DNA of 64,000 nucleotides from Ligula intestinalis (GCA_036362985.1 JAYGXS010000003.1:44448071-44512070); one strand, 5' to 3'; shown: positions 34,980 through 46,739, counted from the first letter of the stretch. Notes: generated from the sequence alone by a model not told the origin. Made by a program: numbers and translations.

Positions 34980-35870
34980 AAGGGGACTTCACACGTTTAT
35001 AATCATAAAAAGGATCACTTCGATACTCGACACAGCATTATTAATACAACGATATCAGGACTCACCTTCCTACTCGAAAAAGAATTAGACAGTAAACTCC
35101 TGTTTCTTGTCCTCCTCGTACAGCAAAAAATGACGGAACATTTCACACATTGGCTTACCGAAAAAGTGTATGCGGATGTTATCCTGCATTACGAGGGAAA
35201 CTAATCTGCTGCTCAAAAGTGGATTACTGTTAGTGCTCTATTCAATCAGGCGAAAACTGACTGCTCTGACTCCGAGCTCAACCAAATTGAACTTTGTTAT
35301 CTGTTAAAACTGTTTTCTAGAAATTGTTACCTTGGAGATTTTGTGCGTCCATGTGTAAGACGACAAGAGTTTAGGCAAAAGGATAAGGAATAAGATTGTT
35401 CCGACTGGACGCCCAAAGCGAAGAACTGGCGAACGCTTTCATAGATTAAGAACTTGCCCAAGGTCGTGGAAAGACACCTGATGAAGCCCCAAATCTCAGT
35501 GGTGCACAAACCAACGACTTCACTGCAAAACTAACTTGCACACCCTAAGGCTAGGGTTGACTATATAGATAAAATATAAATAGCTTATGTGATTTCTTGT
35601 GGCATTTGCGATGCAATCTATTTTGATGAAACCGGAAAATCGACCTCCACGCTTACACGAACACCAGCTGGCAGTAAAGGGCTGAGACCACTCGTCTCAT
35701 GATATCATGTACCAGAAACTGGGCATCAATATGCATTACTAGTTCCTCCTCATTGAAAAAGGTCGTGGTTTTTGTAGGCCATTAACTACGATGGCACGTG
35801 CATTAATCGACACATTGGACTAAAAATCATGTATAGCAGTCTCGAAGAAAATTGGAAAATTGGCAACTAA
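34980..35870 (+). pseudogene. Decayed Penelope-like RT-GIY-YIG fragment, lineage IV
   Basis: Translation in shifting frames shows PLE text in the right order. It starts just after the catalytic Asp pair: 'KKDHFDT' and 'LNTTISGLTFLLEKELDSKL' with 'LFLVLLV' (RT end), then 'DVILHYEGN', 'VSALFNQAKTDCSDSELNQ' and 'YLLKLFSRN' (thumb). Next come 'GDFVRPCVRRQEFRQKDKE', 'ISVVHKPTTSLQN' (linker) and 'VISCGICDAIYFDETGK' (GIY-YIG with the Cys-x2-Cys of this group), with 'ETGHQYA' and 'INRHIGL' near 35825. Many stops and frameshifts are present. No single open frame covers it, so automatic annotation would miss it. The lineage differs from all other copies in the window. Confidence 0.75.
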
Positions 35871-36480
35871 GCTGAATTAGAGTTCAACGCGCGGTTACAG
35901 CTAGTATCAGGAATGACTAAGCTATACAGTTTTTTCAAGAAAGCTTCAAATTTTAACTGTTTTGCACACTTGCTGCACGGCCGATGGCAATGGGGGAATC
36001 CGGCGGCCAAAATGTATATAGATATATTTTAATATAGTAATTATATAAATTATATAAAATAGCAATTAATTTTTTATAGGTTTCCAAAATTCTTCGTTTC
36101 TTAGAATTATACGTCTTGAGCTGCCCATTTCCAAATATATGCACATACTTGTGCGAGGAGAAGACACGTAATACCCACTTGCTATTATGGGATTATTGTT
36201 TCATTTCGTTATTCCCCCCTCCAGTCATTTAAACTGCAGACGATATCGAACCCTGTGCTAGAAGATATATATATATAATGATATCGGAACATAATAAGGA
36301 AAGAACATGGTATTAAGTACCCAGGGCATGACATTCTATGTTAGTCCCGATATTGCAATGAATATTTGAGTCGAAGAGGATCAACATACGTGAAAGAACT
36401 GTAAGAAGCAATAACGGTTTATATATGTATATGTAGACTCCAGGATGAGATAAAGTTTAGATGAGCACAAAGGAATTGAA
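35871..36480. other. AT-rich spacer with short AT repeats
   Basis: (TA)n-like runs lie near 36264-36276 and 36419-36432. Nothing coding is seen. Confidence 0.45.
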
Positions 36481-37045
36481 CATCATATTCTTCCGTTTGT
36501 GTTGACCCACCAAATGCCCCTTCTGTGCGTCAGGTGTGCGCCCGTGTGACCCACCGATGGAAAGAGCTGAGGCAGGCAGGACGTCCAATATTAAGGTTCT
36601 TTCTAGGTGGTCTGAGCGCCGGACTGGTTGTCCTCCAGTGCCCACCCAGGCACAACTGCACGTCCGCCCTCGTCCCACATTCCCTCCCCAATGTGTGTGT
36701 GGTGGGTGTTGTAGTAAGGCAAACAGAACGGGACCCCGTTGCCGCCTTTCTCATAAACAGGTAGACCCAGGATCGTCGAGGTGGGGTGGGGGGCGGCTGG
36801 GTGGGCGGGCGGGCAGGCGGGCGGGCGGTGTGATGCAGAAAGTGGAAGGGACTCGGCCGAGTGAATCCGCTAACGGTGACGCCATCGGCAGCCCACCTTC
36901 GTTGAGAAACGGATACGCCCGCGCAACCAGCAGCAGCAGGGGCATGAAGACTCTCCACCCGATGCATTTCTTCACTGCGAGAGAGAGCCGTTGTATCATT
37001 AACAGACAGGACGGTAGCGCGGGGAGTGCAAGCACGACTTTACAA
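36481..37045. other. GC-rich island with overlapping chance frames
   Basis: Strongly GC-rich, including a (GGGC)n run at 36792-36830. Open frames up to 198 codons exist on both strands at once, which indicates composition rather than coding. No domain was recognised. It could be a CpG-rich regulatory region or a repeat, and the sequence alone does not say. Confidence 0.4.
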
Positions 37046-39356
37046 TATTCTCATAGGATAGGTACCAAGTCCGTTTTGATTAACCCTATTATAGTTTTCT
37101 TTTCTGCGCCACCAACATTTCCTTTGACGTAAAATTATACCTTATGCAAAAGTTAAGATTAACCGCTCAAGCTGTCCATGAAGCGTGATTTATTTTTCCT
37201 TCACATCGTGCATATCTTTCGCTGACAGTCAATTAGCTCATCGGATGTCCTTCTTGAAGTGAGATATTACATACTCACTGTATAATAGGTCCTAAACGGT
37301 TAACTCCACTTGCAGCATATACGCTGTTTAAGAACGCAGATACACGTTTCTTCGATATTTTCCCGCTGCATGACAGAGCTGCCTAGTGACAGTTTACGAA
37401 TATTACGCGGATATTCCACTAGAATTGTCGATTTTGGCTCTAATATGCATATCAACTTTCGTTTTGAGTTTATAAACTTCATTTTGAATGCGTTAAGCAA
37501 AGTAAGCTTCTCATTTATGGAGGAATCACACAATTGAAATGGAAGTCGCCCATCACATTGTGACCGCCGAGTCGATACAACAGCAAAAATCAAAGCTCCC
37601 CGCCAGTTTTTTTACCAATTTACTTGGATGTTACTCACCAAGGTCGATTAAGCCAGCTTGAGAGTGTAAGTTAATTGCCACCAGGAATCCGCCGCCGATT
37701 TCGAAAAGCTTCAAAGCGCTTTTCAACTGTTAAAATCAAGCAACTAAACCAGTCCGACAAATTTGGTAAACTTTCTGGGTTTGAAGCTGACGGCAGTTTT
37801 AGCACGGCTATACTACTATCGGCGCTCTGACCCTCTTACCAACTAGATTTTAAACGTGAATCATACCATCCATATTTGGCCTAATGTTTGCGCACAACCT
37901 ACTGTCAATTTCACTAAATTCAACTGACTAACTTACTAGCTTTTAAAGTAAACAATTGAGACCCCACAAGGATGAAGCATAGTGTCTGCAAAAACTTCAT
38001 TTAGTAGTGCCCAAAATAATCGCAATTTTTATAAGTTGCGCCATAGCCAATTGAGAAATTTCAAATTTCTCATTTGTTCAGAACTAACGTTAAGTTTCTT
38101 TGGATAGCTTTTCCCTTCTTAATAAACTTCCTAATTGCATCATTAGAAATATTCTGTGGACGATGAATGGTTTGAAAGTTAAGTGTTGACTGTTTCTACC
38201 GGGTCAGAGATGTGGGTACTCCTCTACTTATGAACGAGGAGAATGTATTCATTGCTGTATTATGAGTACGTTTTGAGGTATAAAAACGTGTTTATTGAGT
38301 TACTAGCACTCTTACTTATGGAAGTAAATGTTTACTGAATTATAGTGCCACTTTAAATGACGCTGAATAACGACTTACGAATATTTCAAGTTGCGAATGA
38401 CCGTTGTAAACGTAACTTGTTCTTAAATAGGGGAGTGTATGTAATCTGCACTCACTGAGGGGATTTCAGACGCTCAACTTCATTTGTGTCAGATTTTTAT
38501 TCCAAGTGAGACTGCCAAACTATCCGAAAAAGCTTTAGCCTTTGTACAAGATTATTGGGGCCTATGAAACGGAAAAACCGTAGGGTGACGACTGACAGGT
38601 AAAAAATGGTAGGAACCGTGCCTTAAGCAGACCAAAACAAAGCAGTCGGATGTCAGATGCGGTGATAACTCGAAAGAGCGTCACTCAGTGTCGGAGCCAA
38701 CGACGGTTTGACGCCGCTAGTCCCGTCATAGGACCGACATAATTTTTATGGGGTTGATGTAGTGTCATTCAGTCTGAGGGCTTGCGGTAGACCGGTATAA
38801 TAGATCCTTTTTGGCTGTGTGCACTAACACACGTGGTCCAAATTGTCTACTTAACCGAATGGTTACTACGTTTATACACTGCTGCATTGTTCTAACTCCA
38901 CGACTTTGCTTGTGAACTGAAGATTGATATCGTGCAGCTCACTCTTTCCCGCTTATCCCACTTTGTAGAGAAAGTGACTTCGGAAAAATGCTTTCTTTGA
39001 TGTCAGTTTCCCAACCCCGACGTCGTGAATACAAAGCGCTCATGCGTCTAAGGCAGAACACTTCGCGGGGAAAGGCCGCAGGTATGAGGACGCACTTAGC
39101 TCCCATGCTCTGCTCTCGGAGCGCCTGCTATTCGTCGCCCATGTTGCGGCACGTATTTTTGTCTGGTCTTTTCGCATCACTCGGGTTACCCCCTGTCGCC
39201 ACAAATCACGCTTCGGGGCACGATTACTCACGAGACACTGCATTCCCCAGACAGCTATGACCAGAGGACGAGAGTGAATGATGTCGTCTAAGTCTGGCAA
39301 TACCAGCTCATAAATGGCGCTCGTTAGACCATGGGGACGAGAGCTGCAACGTCTTT
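37046..39356. other. Spacer, no gene recognised
   Basis: AT-rich until about 38600, then of mixed composition. The open frame 38988-39257 has no motifs. Confidence 0.4.
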
Positions 39357-39763
39357 GGACACCATCACCGTCTGAAGCATTAATTTCAGCTCTAAAAGAC
39401 CGGTAAAGTGCACCAACAGTTAACCCGTCGCTCTTGACGACGTCCACCACGAGCTTCAGCAAGCTGAAGCAACACGATGACTCCCGCGGGACTATAGTGA
39501 AAGTAGACTCGCGGAGAATTTACCCAATTCTCTGACCATTGCTACACCTGAACCCGATGTCATGACAAAAGTCTAGAAGACCGGAGATCGGGGAGAGCGC
39601 AGGCGGTGCGCGCGAAACACACTGCAACACGCGCCACAACAACGCTATCTTGCTAGGTAGGCTCCCACCTGGGAACGCCATTAAGGCCACATTAAGGATA
39701 CCATCACCGCCTAGAGCACTAATTTTGACTCCAACAGACCAGTGAAGTGTCGCAACACAACTA
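39357..39763. repeat. Imperfect direct repeat, two units about 340 bp apart
   Basis: Units at 39357-39422 and 39697-39763 share 'GGAYACCATCACCG', then 'GCAYTAATTT' and 'AGACCRGTRAAGTG'. On the minus strand the translations are loosely similar too ('VGALYRSFRAEINASDGDGV' and 'VATLHWSVGVKISALGGDGI'). The role is unknown. The repeat lies just outside the 3' end of the 40-kb PLE. Confidence 0.6.
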
Positions 39764-39891
39764 GGACATGACAGGTACACGGCATCTTCTTTCCGCATGA
39801 CAAATGTACCCGTGCAGGAAAGCTGATTGAGTTTAGCTACACCTGGTCCAGAAGACCAAGAAGCGATCATTGGAACAAGATTTTTTGCTAT

Positions 39892-39924
39892 CCTGACGTT
39901 TCGGATTCCGTCGAGAATCCTCAG
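39892..39924 (-). ncRNA. Hammerhead-like terminal unit of the 40-kb element
   Basis: On the minus strand CUGAGGA runs into a perfect 6-bp hairpin, GGAUUC-ucgacg-GAAUCC, directly followed by GAAAC and GUCAGG. CUGANGA and GAAA are both present, but pairing of GGA with UCC would use part of the core. An alternative reading is a simple CUGA/UCAG-closed hairpin serving as the element's end. Confidence 0.4.
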
Positions 39925-40041
39925 TCATAGGTAATCGTAAACAAGTCTGAGACATGCGCAGAGTACGCGGTATTTAAAGTTCGTAGCGGTCACCCGCATG
40001 CGTACTATACTTGTCGGTTCCTGTAGCCACCGCTCGAGTTC

Positions 40042-40896
40042 TTAATTGGTGCAGTGATTGCTCATTAATGGCCCAGCGTTCTTGTCCGTGTCGGATGTGT
40101 GCCTGATAATTATGTGACAATTATGCTCGCTGTCGTCAGAGTTGTTGTTGCGACCAGTCCTTCCCACGTGACTGATTCTCTCGCTCAGGAAATTTGTCAG
40201 TACACCGTATGGGAACGCCAAATCGTTGCACTTGTTGATGGACTGGGGGCCTGAGAACAATGACTCGAGCAGCTCGCGGCTCACGCGGTTGTCACCTCTT
40301 GCGAGGATCTGGGCCTCATTAAACTTGAAAATATGGCTGGGTCCCGTCGAGTGAGCTGCAACCTGGGAGTTGGCATCTTTCTTCCTCACCGCCGCTGCAT
40401 GCTCGGCCATTTGCTTCCGGAGTAATCTTGCGGTTTCTCCAACGCAGTTGCTTTGTCCACAACTACAACAGATCCGGTAAACGACTCCAGCCGTTTCCTG
40501 CCGTGGCAGTGGGTCTTTCAGCCTCATGACCCGGCGCCTGATGGTTGCTTCTGGCCTGTGCGCAACTCCAACCCCAAGTGGGGTGAGAAGATGGCTGACC
40601 ACTTCCGATACATTCTTTACGTACAGAAAGGCCCGCCAAACATTTGGACCAGTTGGGCATGGCTCCTTCTCTTGTTTGCGTGTGCACTGGTCAAAAAAGT
40701 TGCGTGGGTAACCATTTGCTCTCAGTACCCGTCGAACATGTTGTAATTCAGCAACCTTGTCTTCCGCTTCGCTGCAATGCGTCTCGACGCGCCAGAATAG
40801 CTCGCTTACGGAGCTGCGTTTGTGACCGATTGGGTGGTTGTTGTTGTAATTCAGGACTTGCATAGTGTGTTGTGTTGAATTGTGAATTGTCTTCAC
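40042..40896 (-). CDS. PLE thumb-linker-GIY-YIG ORF, RT missing
   Basis: A 284-codon open frame lacks an authentic start; it opens with GTG at the inversion junction. Residues 12-60 are the RT thumb ('MQVLNYNNNHPIGHKRSSV'). The linker continues to residue 135 ('LGVGVAHRPEATIRRRVMRL'). The GIY-YIG nuclease covers about 137-225: 'GVVYRI' 137-142, Cys143, Cys144 and Cys146, 'CVGETAR' 151-157, His182, Glu211 and Asn221. The C-terminal extension to the stop is Asn/Ser/His-rich. The nuclease residues look intact, unlike other copies here, but with its RT severed and inverted it is a fragment. Lineage II relatives lie at 17.4, 52.5 and 53.9 kb. Confidence 0.85.
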   Translation of the reverse strand: MKTIHNSTQHTMQVLNYNNNHPIGHKRSSVSELFWRVETHCSEAEDKVAELQHVRRVLRANGYPRNFFDQCTRKQEKEPCPTGPNVWRAFLYVKNVSEVVSHLLTPLGVGVAHRPEATIRRRVMRLKDPLPRQETAGVVYRICCSCGQSNCVGETARLLRKQMAEHAAAVRKKDANSQVAAHSTGPSHIFKFNEAQILARGDNRVSRELLESLFSGPQSINKCNDLAFPYGVLTNFLSERISHVGRTGRNNNSDDSEHNCHIIIRHTSDTDKNAGPLMSNHCTN

Positions 40897-41260
40897 AATA
40901 CCTGAAGAAACTTAAAGGGGTAAGCCTCCTACCAAACGATATCATGGTTTCCTTTGATGTCACGTCCCTTTTTTACTTCTATTCCACAGGACCTGGCATT
41001 CGATACTATCTAACTACTTATAAGAGACAAATACGATAAAACGGAGAATTGCCTCGGGCACGCTCAAATCCTCCAGCTCCTAAAAATCTGCCTCAAGACG
41101 TTCTTTACCTTCAACGGAACTATCTACGAGCAGGTGAAGAGCAGGCTTATGGGTTCGCCCATTTCCGGACTCATAGCAGAGGCGGTGCTGCAACGGTTGG
41201 AGTCTTTTCCCGACACCACAGACCAAAACTCTGGGCTCGGTATGTGGACGAAACCATTTC
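40893..41260 (+). pseudogene. Inverted RT palm segment of the 40-kb element
   Basis: The plus strand reads 'QYLKKLKGVSLLPNDIMVSF' and continues 'DVTSLF' (motif A), then shifts frame through 'IPQDLAF' and 'DKYDKTEN'. It continues 'LKTFFTFNGTIYEQVKS', 'LMGSPISGLIAEAVLQRLE', and in another frame 'LWARYVDET'. The catalytic YVDD box is YVDE here. Similarity stops soon after, near 41260. The segment is oriented opposite to its own 3' half (40042-40896). Confidence 0.85.
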
Positions 41261-41699
41261 TAGGTCACTCAGCCTTCACCAGGTGGTTTTCCACATATAT
41301 CCTGCTTGTAAGGAGTGTTTAATGGTGTACTCTGATATAATTGAATGAAAATGAAGAGGGCATATTAAGTGCGCTCCTAGTACGTGTTTTGTGCCCATTT
41401 ATTTCCTATCATCTTGTTATTATTAGGGAGTTCAAAGGCGTTCGCCTATCTTTCCCTTAATAAACTGATACTGATAAACTTCAAAGAAATAGTCTTAACC
41501 CACACACAGAAAACCTAGCAGTCATATGCTGGAAATTATTTTACAATACCCGAAACACTAGTATCCCGCCTCGTGTTGCATAGTCCTCCTTATACGCCCT
41601 CACTTTGTACTTCAACTGACATTTAACTATGTGCCCTTCTAAACGAGACATGAGAACAGGAACCAGCCTCAATGTATGCGGCCTTATCCAGAAAAGATA

Positions 41700-41880
41700 G
41701 AGTAAGTTTGATAGTCAGGGTTAACTTTTAGGTCAGGTTTTGGGTTAGGGTTAAGGCTGCCGTGAAGGCAAGTTAGGGTTAGTGTTGAATGTAAGGTTGG
41801 GGTTTAGGATAGAGTTGAGCGCTGAGGGTAGCGGTTTAGGTTTACGTTACCATCATTGCTAGGGTTAAAGGGTAGTAATA
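41700..41880 (+). repeat. Degenerate TTAGGG-like patch
   Basis: Interspersed GGGTTA, TTAGGGTTA and GGTTTAGG words are present. Similar patches occur at about 10990-11055 (same strand) and 49487-49512 (opposite strand, 'CCTTAACCTTAACCCTAAC'). This may be interstitial telomere-like sequence or simply a G/T-rich minisatellite. Confidence 0.5.
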
Positions 41881-42289
41881 GGTACCCTTCCTGGAATTAT
41901 GCGCAGGACCACCTTTATTACTTTGGCTGGGCGTTCCTTTTCCCATGCCCTGTTTAGGGGACGTTCCTGCGTTCTTTGAGCACATACAGTTCCAAAGCTC
42001 TGTTTCGACGACAATCTAAAATGCATCTTACCTGAGTCCCATTTAACATACGTAGAGAAAAAGATAGGCATCTGCATTCAAATTCTAGAGGATTTGTGAG
42101 TGAGTTGACCAGGTATGCAACGATCTCTCATTTGAAAAACTCATGACTGGTGGGAATAACTGAATGATTTGTGTCGCAATAACTTGATGAGATCAACTTT
42201 GAAGAACTTTTGCTGCCCCTGAACAAGGAAATGGGTAGAAGTTTAGTTGGATACCCCCTTAGATAGCCCTGGTCCCTAGTTCTCCGGTT

Positions 42290-42530
42290 ACTTTTAGTTT
42301 TATTAATGTTAAATTAGTTTTCAGTTTATTAGTCCGTTTATAAGCTGAGTGTAAGTTTAGTTAGTAGTTTAGATAGATTCCGCCAAAGCTAGATAAAGCT
42401 TGAATAAGTACCATTTACTGACGTAAATAAACTAAGATAAACTTAAAAAAACTAAAACTACACTAAAACTAAGACTAAAATTAAAACAATAAACTGAATA
42501 ATAAACTCAGAACTAAACAAAACTAGTAGC
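42290..42530. repeat. Low-complexity imperfect inverted repeat (TTAGTTT / AAACTAA)
   Basis: The left half is built on TTAGTTT words and the right half on AAACTAAAA words, separated by about 60 bp, so the strands can fold back imperfectly. Confidence 0.55.
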
Positions 42531-44104
42531 ACCGGTTCCTTAAGACAGAATTCTGCTGCTGGGGGTATCCAAGGTAGGGGACCAACTTAACTTTGAACAG
42601 GAAGTTAACACCTGATAATACACTGAATTCAGGCCAGAAGATGCCAATGAAACTGTATTCTAACTTCCGTAATTGTTATAGCCAGTGATTTTCCAATGTG
42701 AGATTGGTTTTACCATGCAGAACTAACATCGCGTTTCGTCAGGAGGTTTGCTGCAACTCTGAGTAACTGATATCAATACAGATTAGCAGCAATGGAAAAT
42801 AAATTTGGACGAACATCTAGTTTACAAACTTCCCTTACATTCAACTTGATGCTCAGAATACTATTTTTTAAAAAATTCTGATAGCGCTCAATACTGTGTT
42901 CGTTCGACTCGTAATCTTTATTGTAAACAAGTTTTAGTATTGTATAACCTCCACTTTAAAGACTGGCGATAAGCAATTGGAGCTTTCGTCACTTACAAAT
43001 AAAAATGATAACTTTTCGGCTGGAATAGATTTGCGTTTAATTTGTTTATGAATCCTGCAGTCAAGTAATCGTGTTTAATCAGCTGTTGTAAAATATCCAC
43101 CTACACGTTTGATGGCCTTCCACCTTGTGGTATATAGACGAATTTAGCTAACGCACCTACACGACGTACGGAGAGAAAGCAAATGCCTTTCCATTGACAT
43201 CCTAAGGCCCCTATTTTGTAATCACCCCAAAATTAAAATAAGCGGAGGTACCCTTAGCTTCTTAAAACAAATATTCATTTGCTTTTTTGAAACTGATACG
43301 TGCGTCTGTGCTCTTTTACTTATCACATATAAATACCGACTTTACAAACTCTCAATATGGAAATATATGCAGACTTGTCGACGCTCTTGGGTCATTCTCC
43401 AGCCGAGCCAAGCCTGAAAAGCCTAGTCGTCTTAGTAAAGAAAAAAACTGATTAAGACCACTATTTACAAGCTATCGGGTCGTTCTCTTGTACCCTTGAG
43501 GTCTAGGTTATGCGTGTGATTTCTGAATCCCTATGGTACACTGTGTCTGAAGCACGGTAGCCATTTTCGTTAAAAGTTTAATTCAAATGGGAAATACCAG
43601 GAAATCATAGCATTTCCAATGTTCACTTTTTCTTAATGGCATGCACTGAGGCGAGTACGAGATCTAGTCTGGCAAAATAAGCTTATGGGGTGCAAAAATA
43701 TTGAGCTAACTGTCATGTAGTCGAATCCAGAATGCCTCTGATTAAGACGAAGAAGGTGCAGGAAGAGATACCTTGTGACTCTCGCCTCCACTAGCCTTGA
43801 CTCAGTAGTGTCACTTTCTTTCGATAAGCGCACAAAATGTCGACAAGGGTATTTAATACGAAAACAAAGTCACAGTCATCACCCAAGTCAAGTATCATCA
43901 AGAAAGGTGGCTGGGAATGCGAGCGTTTGGAGATAACACTCTCCAGTCCCCTTGGAAATTGTTTTGCTTTGAATCTTCCCGCTCTTCTTTGTGGTCAGAA
44001 AATCACGGAAGGTAGGTTGGCACTCAAAGGAGAAAAAGACCGAATTAGGCCCGGGAAGGCCGTCCTAATGTAAGGTCTCACGATTCAGTACTTGCAAAAT
44101 GATA

Positions 44105-44470
44105 GAACTATGTAAGCCACGCACTCAGCAAGCTACTCTTAGCCCGTCTGATTACCTATCAGTGCAGCAAAACTGAGGTACATTACTTGTGCGTCTGTCT
44201 AACGGAACAATAGACGCTCTCGTTCTCCTTTTCCTCTTCCTCTGGTCGGTACGATGACGGGAGAAGCAAAAGTGGGGGAGGATGACCTAAATGGCCACGG
44301 AGGTGGGCTAGAGAGGAGCTACCTGATGATGCGCTGATATGGCTCCGGAGAGACTGGCTGCTTTTATTTGTAGGGAACTGATGAGTGGTCAGACTAGCAT
44401 GTTGCAAACCTATTTTTCAGCCTTGCCACCCACAATGTCTGAGATGCTAGCCCGTAGGCCAGACAGCTTG
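44105..44470 (+). repeat. R4 repeat, copy 1
   Basis: Aligns with 47230-47600 in the same orientation through 'GATGACCTAAATGGCCACGG', 'AGGTGG', 'CTAGAGAG', 'TGATGCGCTGATATGGC', 'CTTTTATTTGTA', 'AGCATGTTGCAAA' and 'TTGCCACCCAC'. No coding capacity. Confidence 0.75.
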
Positions 44471-44489
44471 TCCTCGTCCTGTACGCGAA

Positions 44490-45170
44490 TTTCATGCTGA
44501 TAGTTCGACCATCGATTTCAATGCTGTCCACTATATGCCCAAGAACAGGGATGGTGAGTGGAGTCATAGAGACGAGATCTAAATGAAATAGACGCGCAAC
44601 TGCCTACCTCACTCTTAACCCCTACGCGTTTGACCCAGTGATAAGACAAAGTCAGATTACCGAACGGGCTCGTCAGCAGGCCGGTTTCCCTAATGGAGGC
44701 CAGAACACGGCGTAATTTAGTTTTAAATGGCAATAGTCTTTTGCGCTGTTACTACCACATTATTTACTCTCACTCAAGACAGACTGAAGGAAACCAAGGC
44801 TCCTATTTCTACTTCTACTAACCAAGACTGTAGTTGAGTGATAGTGATGCTGGTACTATTTCTGGCACTATTATTACTCAGAAGGGACGTTGATTAAAGT
44901 TAGCGTTGGGTTCATATCCCCTCAATCTCAACAACAAACTTGAACTTCGGATTATGCTATTCCCAGTAAGTGCATGTCTGAAACCCAGAGCACAACAGGG
45001 CTTCCCTTGGTTTCCGCCTACTATACTCTATCTATGAGAGGCTGGCAGTTTCTACTCAGATTGGACTGCGCAAGCTAAGATACTGTTGCCAGAAGTAATA
45101 TTCCTACATTAAGAGTACTAATTCTTAAGATCATTCGTCTTAAGACTAGTATCTAGTATGCTATAATACA
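44490..45170 (+). repeat. R2 repeat, block 2
   Basis: Begins with the 'TTCGACCATCGATTTCAATG' block also seen at 30191. Then, from 44750, it carries the R2 body ('GCGTTGGGTTCATATCCCC', 'GAGCACAACAGGGCTTCCC'). Confidence 0.65.
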
Positions 45171-45599
45171 GCCTTCTGAAACGCGTGATGGACATCCTCG
45201 AGAGCGACGGTCGAACTGTCGTGCGCTTGTAGGAAGGTGGCACCAAATATATAGTATGGAGTAAATAAATAATAAGCTTATTGGTTAAAGCAACGACATT
45301 CAAATGATAACTAATGTTTTTGCCATAACTTTATGGTGCAATGTAGTGCTGTTTGCTGTTTGCTGTCTATATGCTAACTGCCGGCTTTTTACAGTATCTG
45401 GCTTGCGATGTCCAACGTATAGTCATGGCGTACCGTCTTTCTTCATTATTTGGACGATCGGAGACCACCAAGGGCAATTCCAGTCAACGCAATAGACTTT
45501 CTATCGAGTATGCCATCTAGCATCGCTTTTAGTCGTGTCTCGTAGCTTGCGATAAATATCAGTCCTATCATTGCGACTCCCGCTCTACTTTTTTTTAAT

Positions 45600-46160
45600 A
45601 CTCATGACCAGCAAAGTAGCTGAACATTAGTAATACTGACACTATTTCTGAACTTATTATTTGTCACAGATGACATTGATTTAAGTCAACGCTAGGGCTC
45701 ATACCCCCTCGATCTCAGCAAGGAGAGTAAATCCACGTTTATGCTGTTCCGAGTAAATACATGCTTGAGGCCTGGAGCACATCAGGGCTTGCCTTGATTT
45801 CCGCCCTCTCACCTTTGTCCACCAAAAGTTTTCACATGCTTCTAAGTTTGGGCTAGGATACTGATGCTAGAAGTTATATGCCACTGCTAAGATTGCTGAT
45901 ACTTGTATACGTACTTGCTTAAACCAGCGGATAGTATATTCTGGTAATATATTCATATACTTGTATCAATAGCTGACGTACATCCTGTTATTGTAACAAG
46001 CAAACGTTCACGTCCTGTAAGTAAGTAAGACTGTCCACGCGCACATCTAAACTACAGTTCAACTATCGTATTCGACGATGGCTACCACGTGCTTCATATG
46101 ATGCTCGTGCAGGGACGGTGACTTGGGCATGGATTCTTTTAAAGTGCTGGTAGATTTGCG
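45600..46160 (+). repeat. R2 repeat, block 3
   Basis: The R2 body ('CTAGGGCTCATACCCCCTCG', 'GAGCACATCAGGGCTTGCC') runs to about 45960 and is followed near 46060-46130 by a diverged form of the 'TTCGACGATGG' block. The interval between equivalent points of blocks 2 and 3 is about 0.8 kb, so these may be tandem. Confidence 0.6.
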
Positions 46161-46498
46161 CTGGATCCACTGCACTCCCTCTTCTTCACCAGCCTGTGCC
46201 CGGTGTCAGGACAGAGTCCAGAAGAACGAAGGTGTGGTCAGACGTCAGTGGCTAATGCGGTGTGCGCCTGCACCTACGCGTGCCCTCAACCTCCCCCCAT
46301 ATTCGATATTTTTGTGGGAGCACAGTCCGAATATCGCCTACAATACCCCGATCTAGCCCCTGTGTTGGTCCAGTGCATCTGCAAAGCGGTCTGTTTAGGG
46401 AGCACACAGTTATATAAAACCTAAAATTACAAAGGGGTGGTGTTTCCGCGTCTTGCCAGATGAAACCGTTATTGACGCTGATCAGTGTTAGTGAGAAG

Positions 46499-46739
<241 letters not shown>

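Larger units (their letters stand above)
39855..41260 (-). mobile_element. Penelope-like element, lineage II, with inverted 5' half
   Basis: The minus strand from about 40865 to 39855 carries the thumb, linker, GIY-YIG domain, 3' untranslated region and terminal unit. The adjoining 40893-41260 carries RT palm sequence on the plus strand. The RT therefore points the opposite way from its own endonuclease, with roughly 80 residues of RT missing between the two parts. Read on the minus strand the order is inverted 5' segment, then 3' segment. This is the geometry produced by twin priming in LINE-1 insertion. Confidence 0.85.
41261..44104. other. No gene recognised; TTAGGG-like and TTAGTTTTA-like tracts
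   Basis: At 41340-41485 a segment ending 'TAATAAACTGATACTGATAA' looks like the 3' tail of a non-LTR element, but no coding part supports it. Positions 41700-41880 form a degenerate GGGTTAGGGTTA patch. Positions 42290-42530 are T-rich TTAGTTT words followed by A-rich AACTAAAA words, an imperfect low-complexity inverted repeat. The rest is unclassified. Confidence 0.4.

Noticed and set aside
36530..37132. Frames of 145 and 198 codons on opposite strands
   Set aside because: They overlap each other in a GC-rich island where stop codons are rare; no domain or motif.
41340..41485. 3' end of a non-LTR retrotransposon ('AATAAACTGATACTGATAA')
   Set aside because: Only a tail-like motif is visible; no coding part or second copy supports it.
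41700..41880. True telomere or chromosome end
   Set aside because: The TTAGGG-like words are few, degenerate and interspersed with other sequence, with ordinary repeat DNA on both sides.
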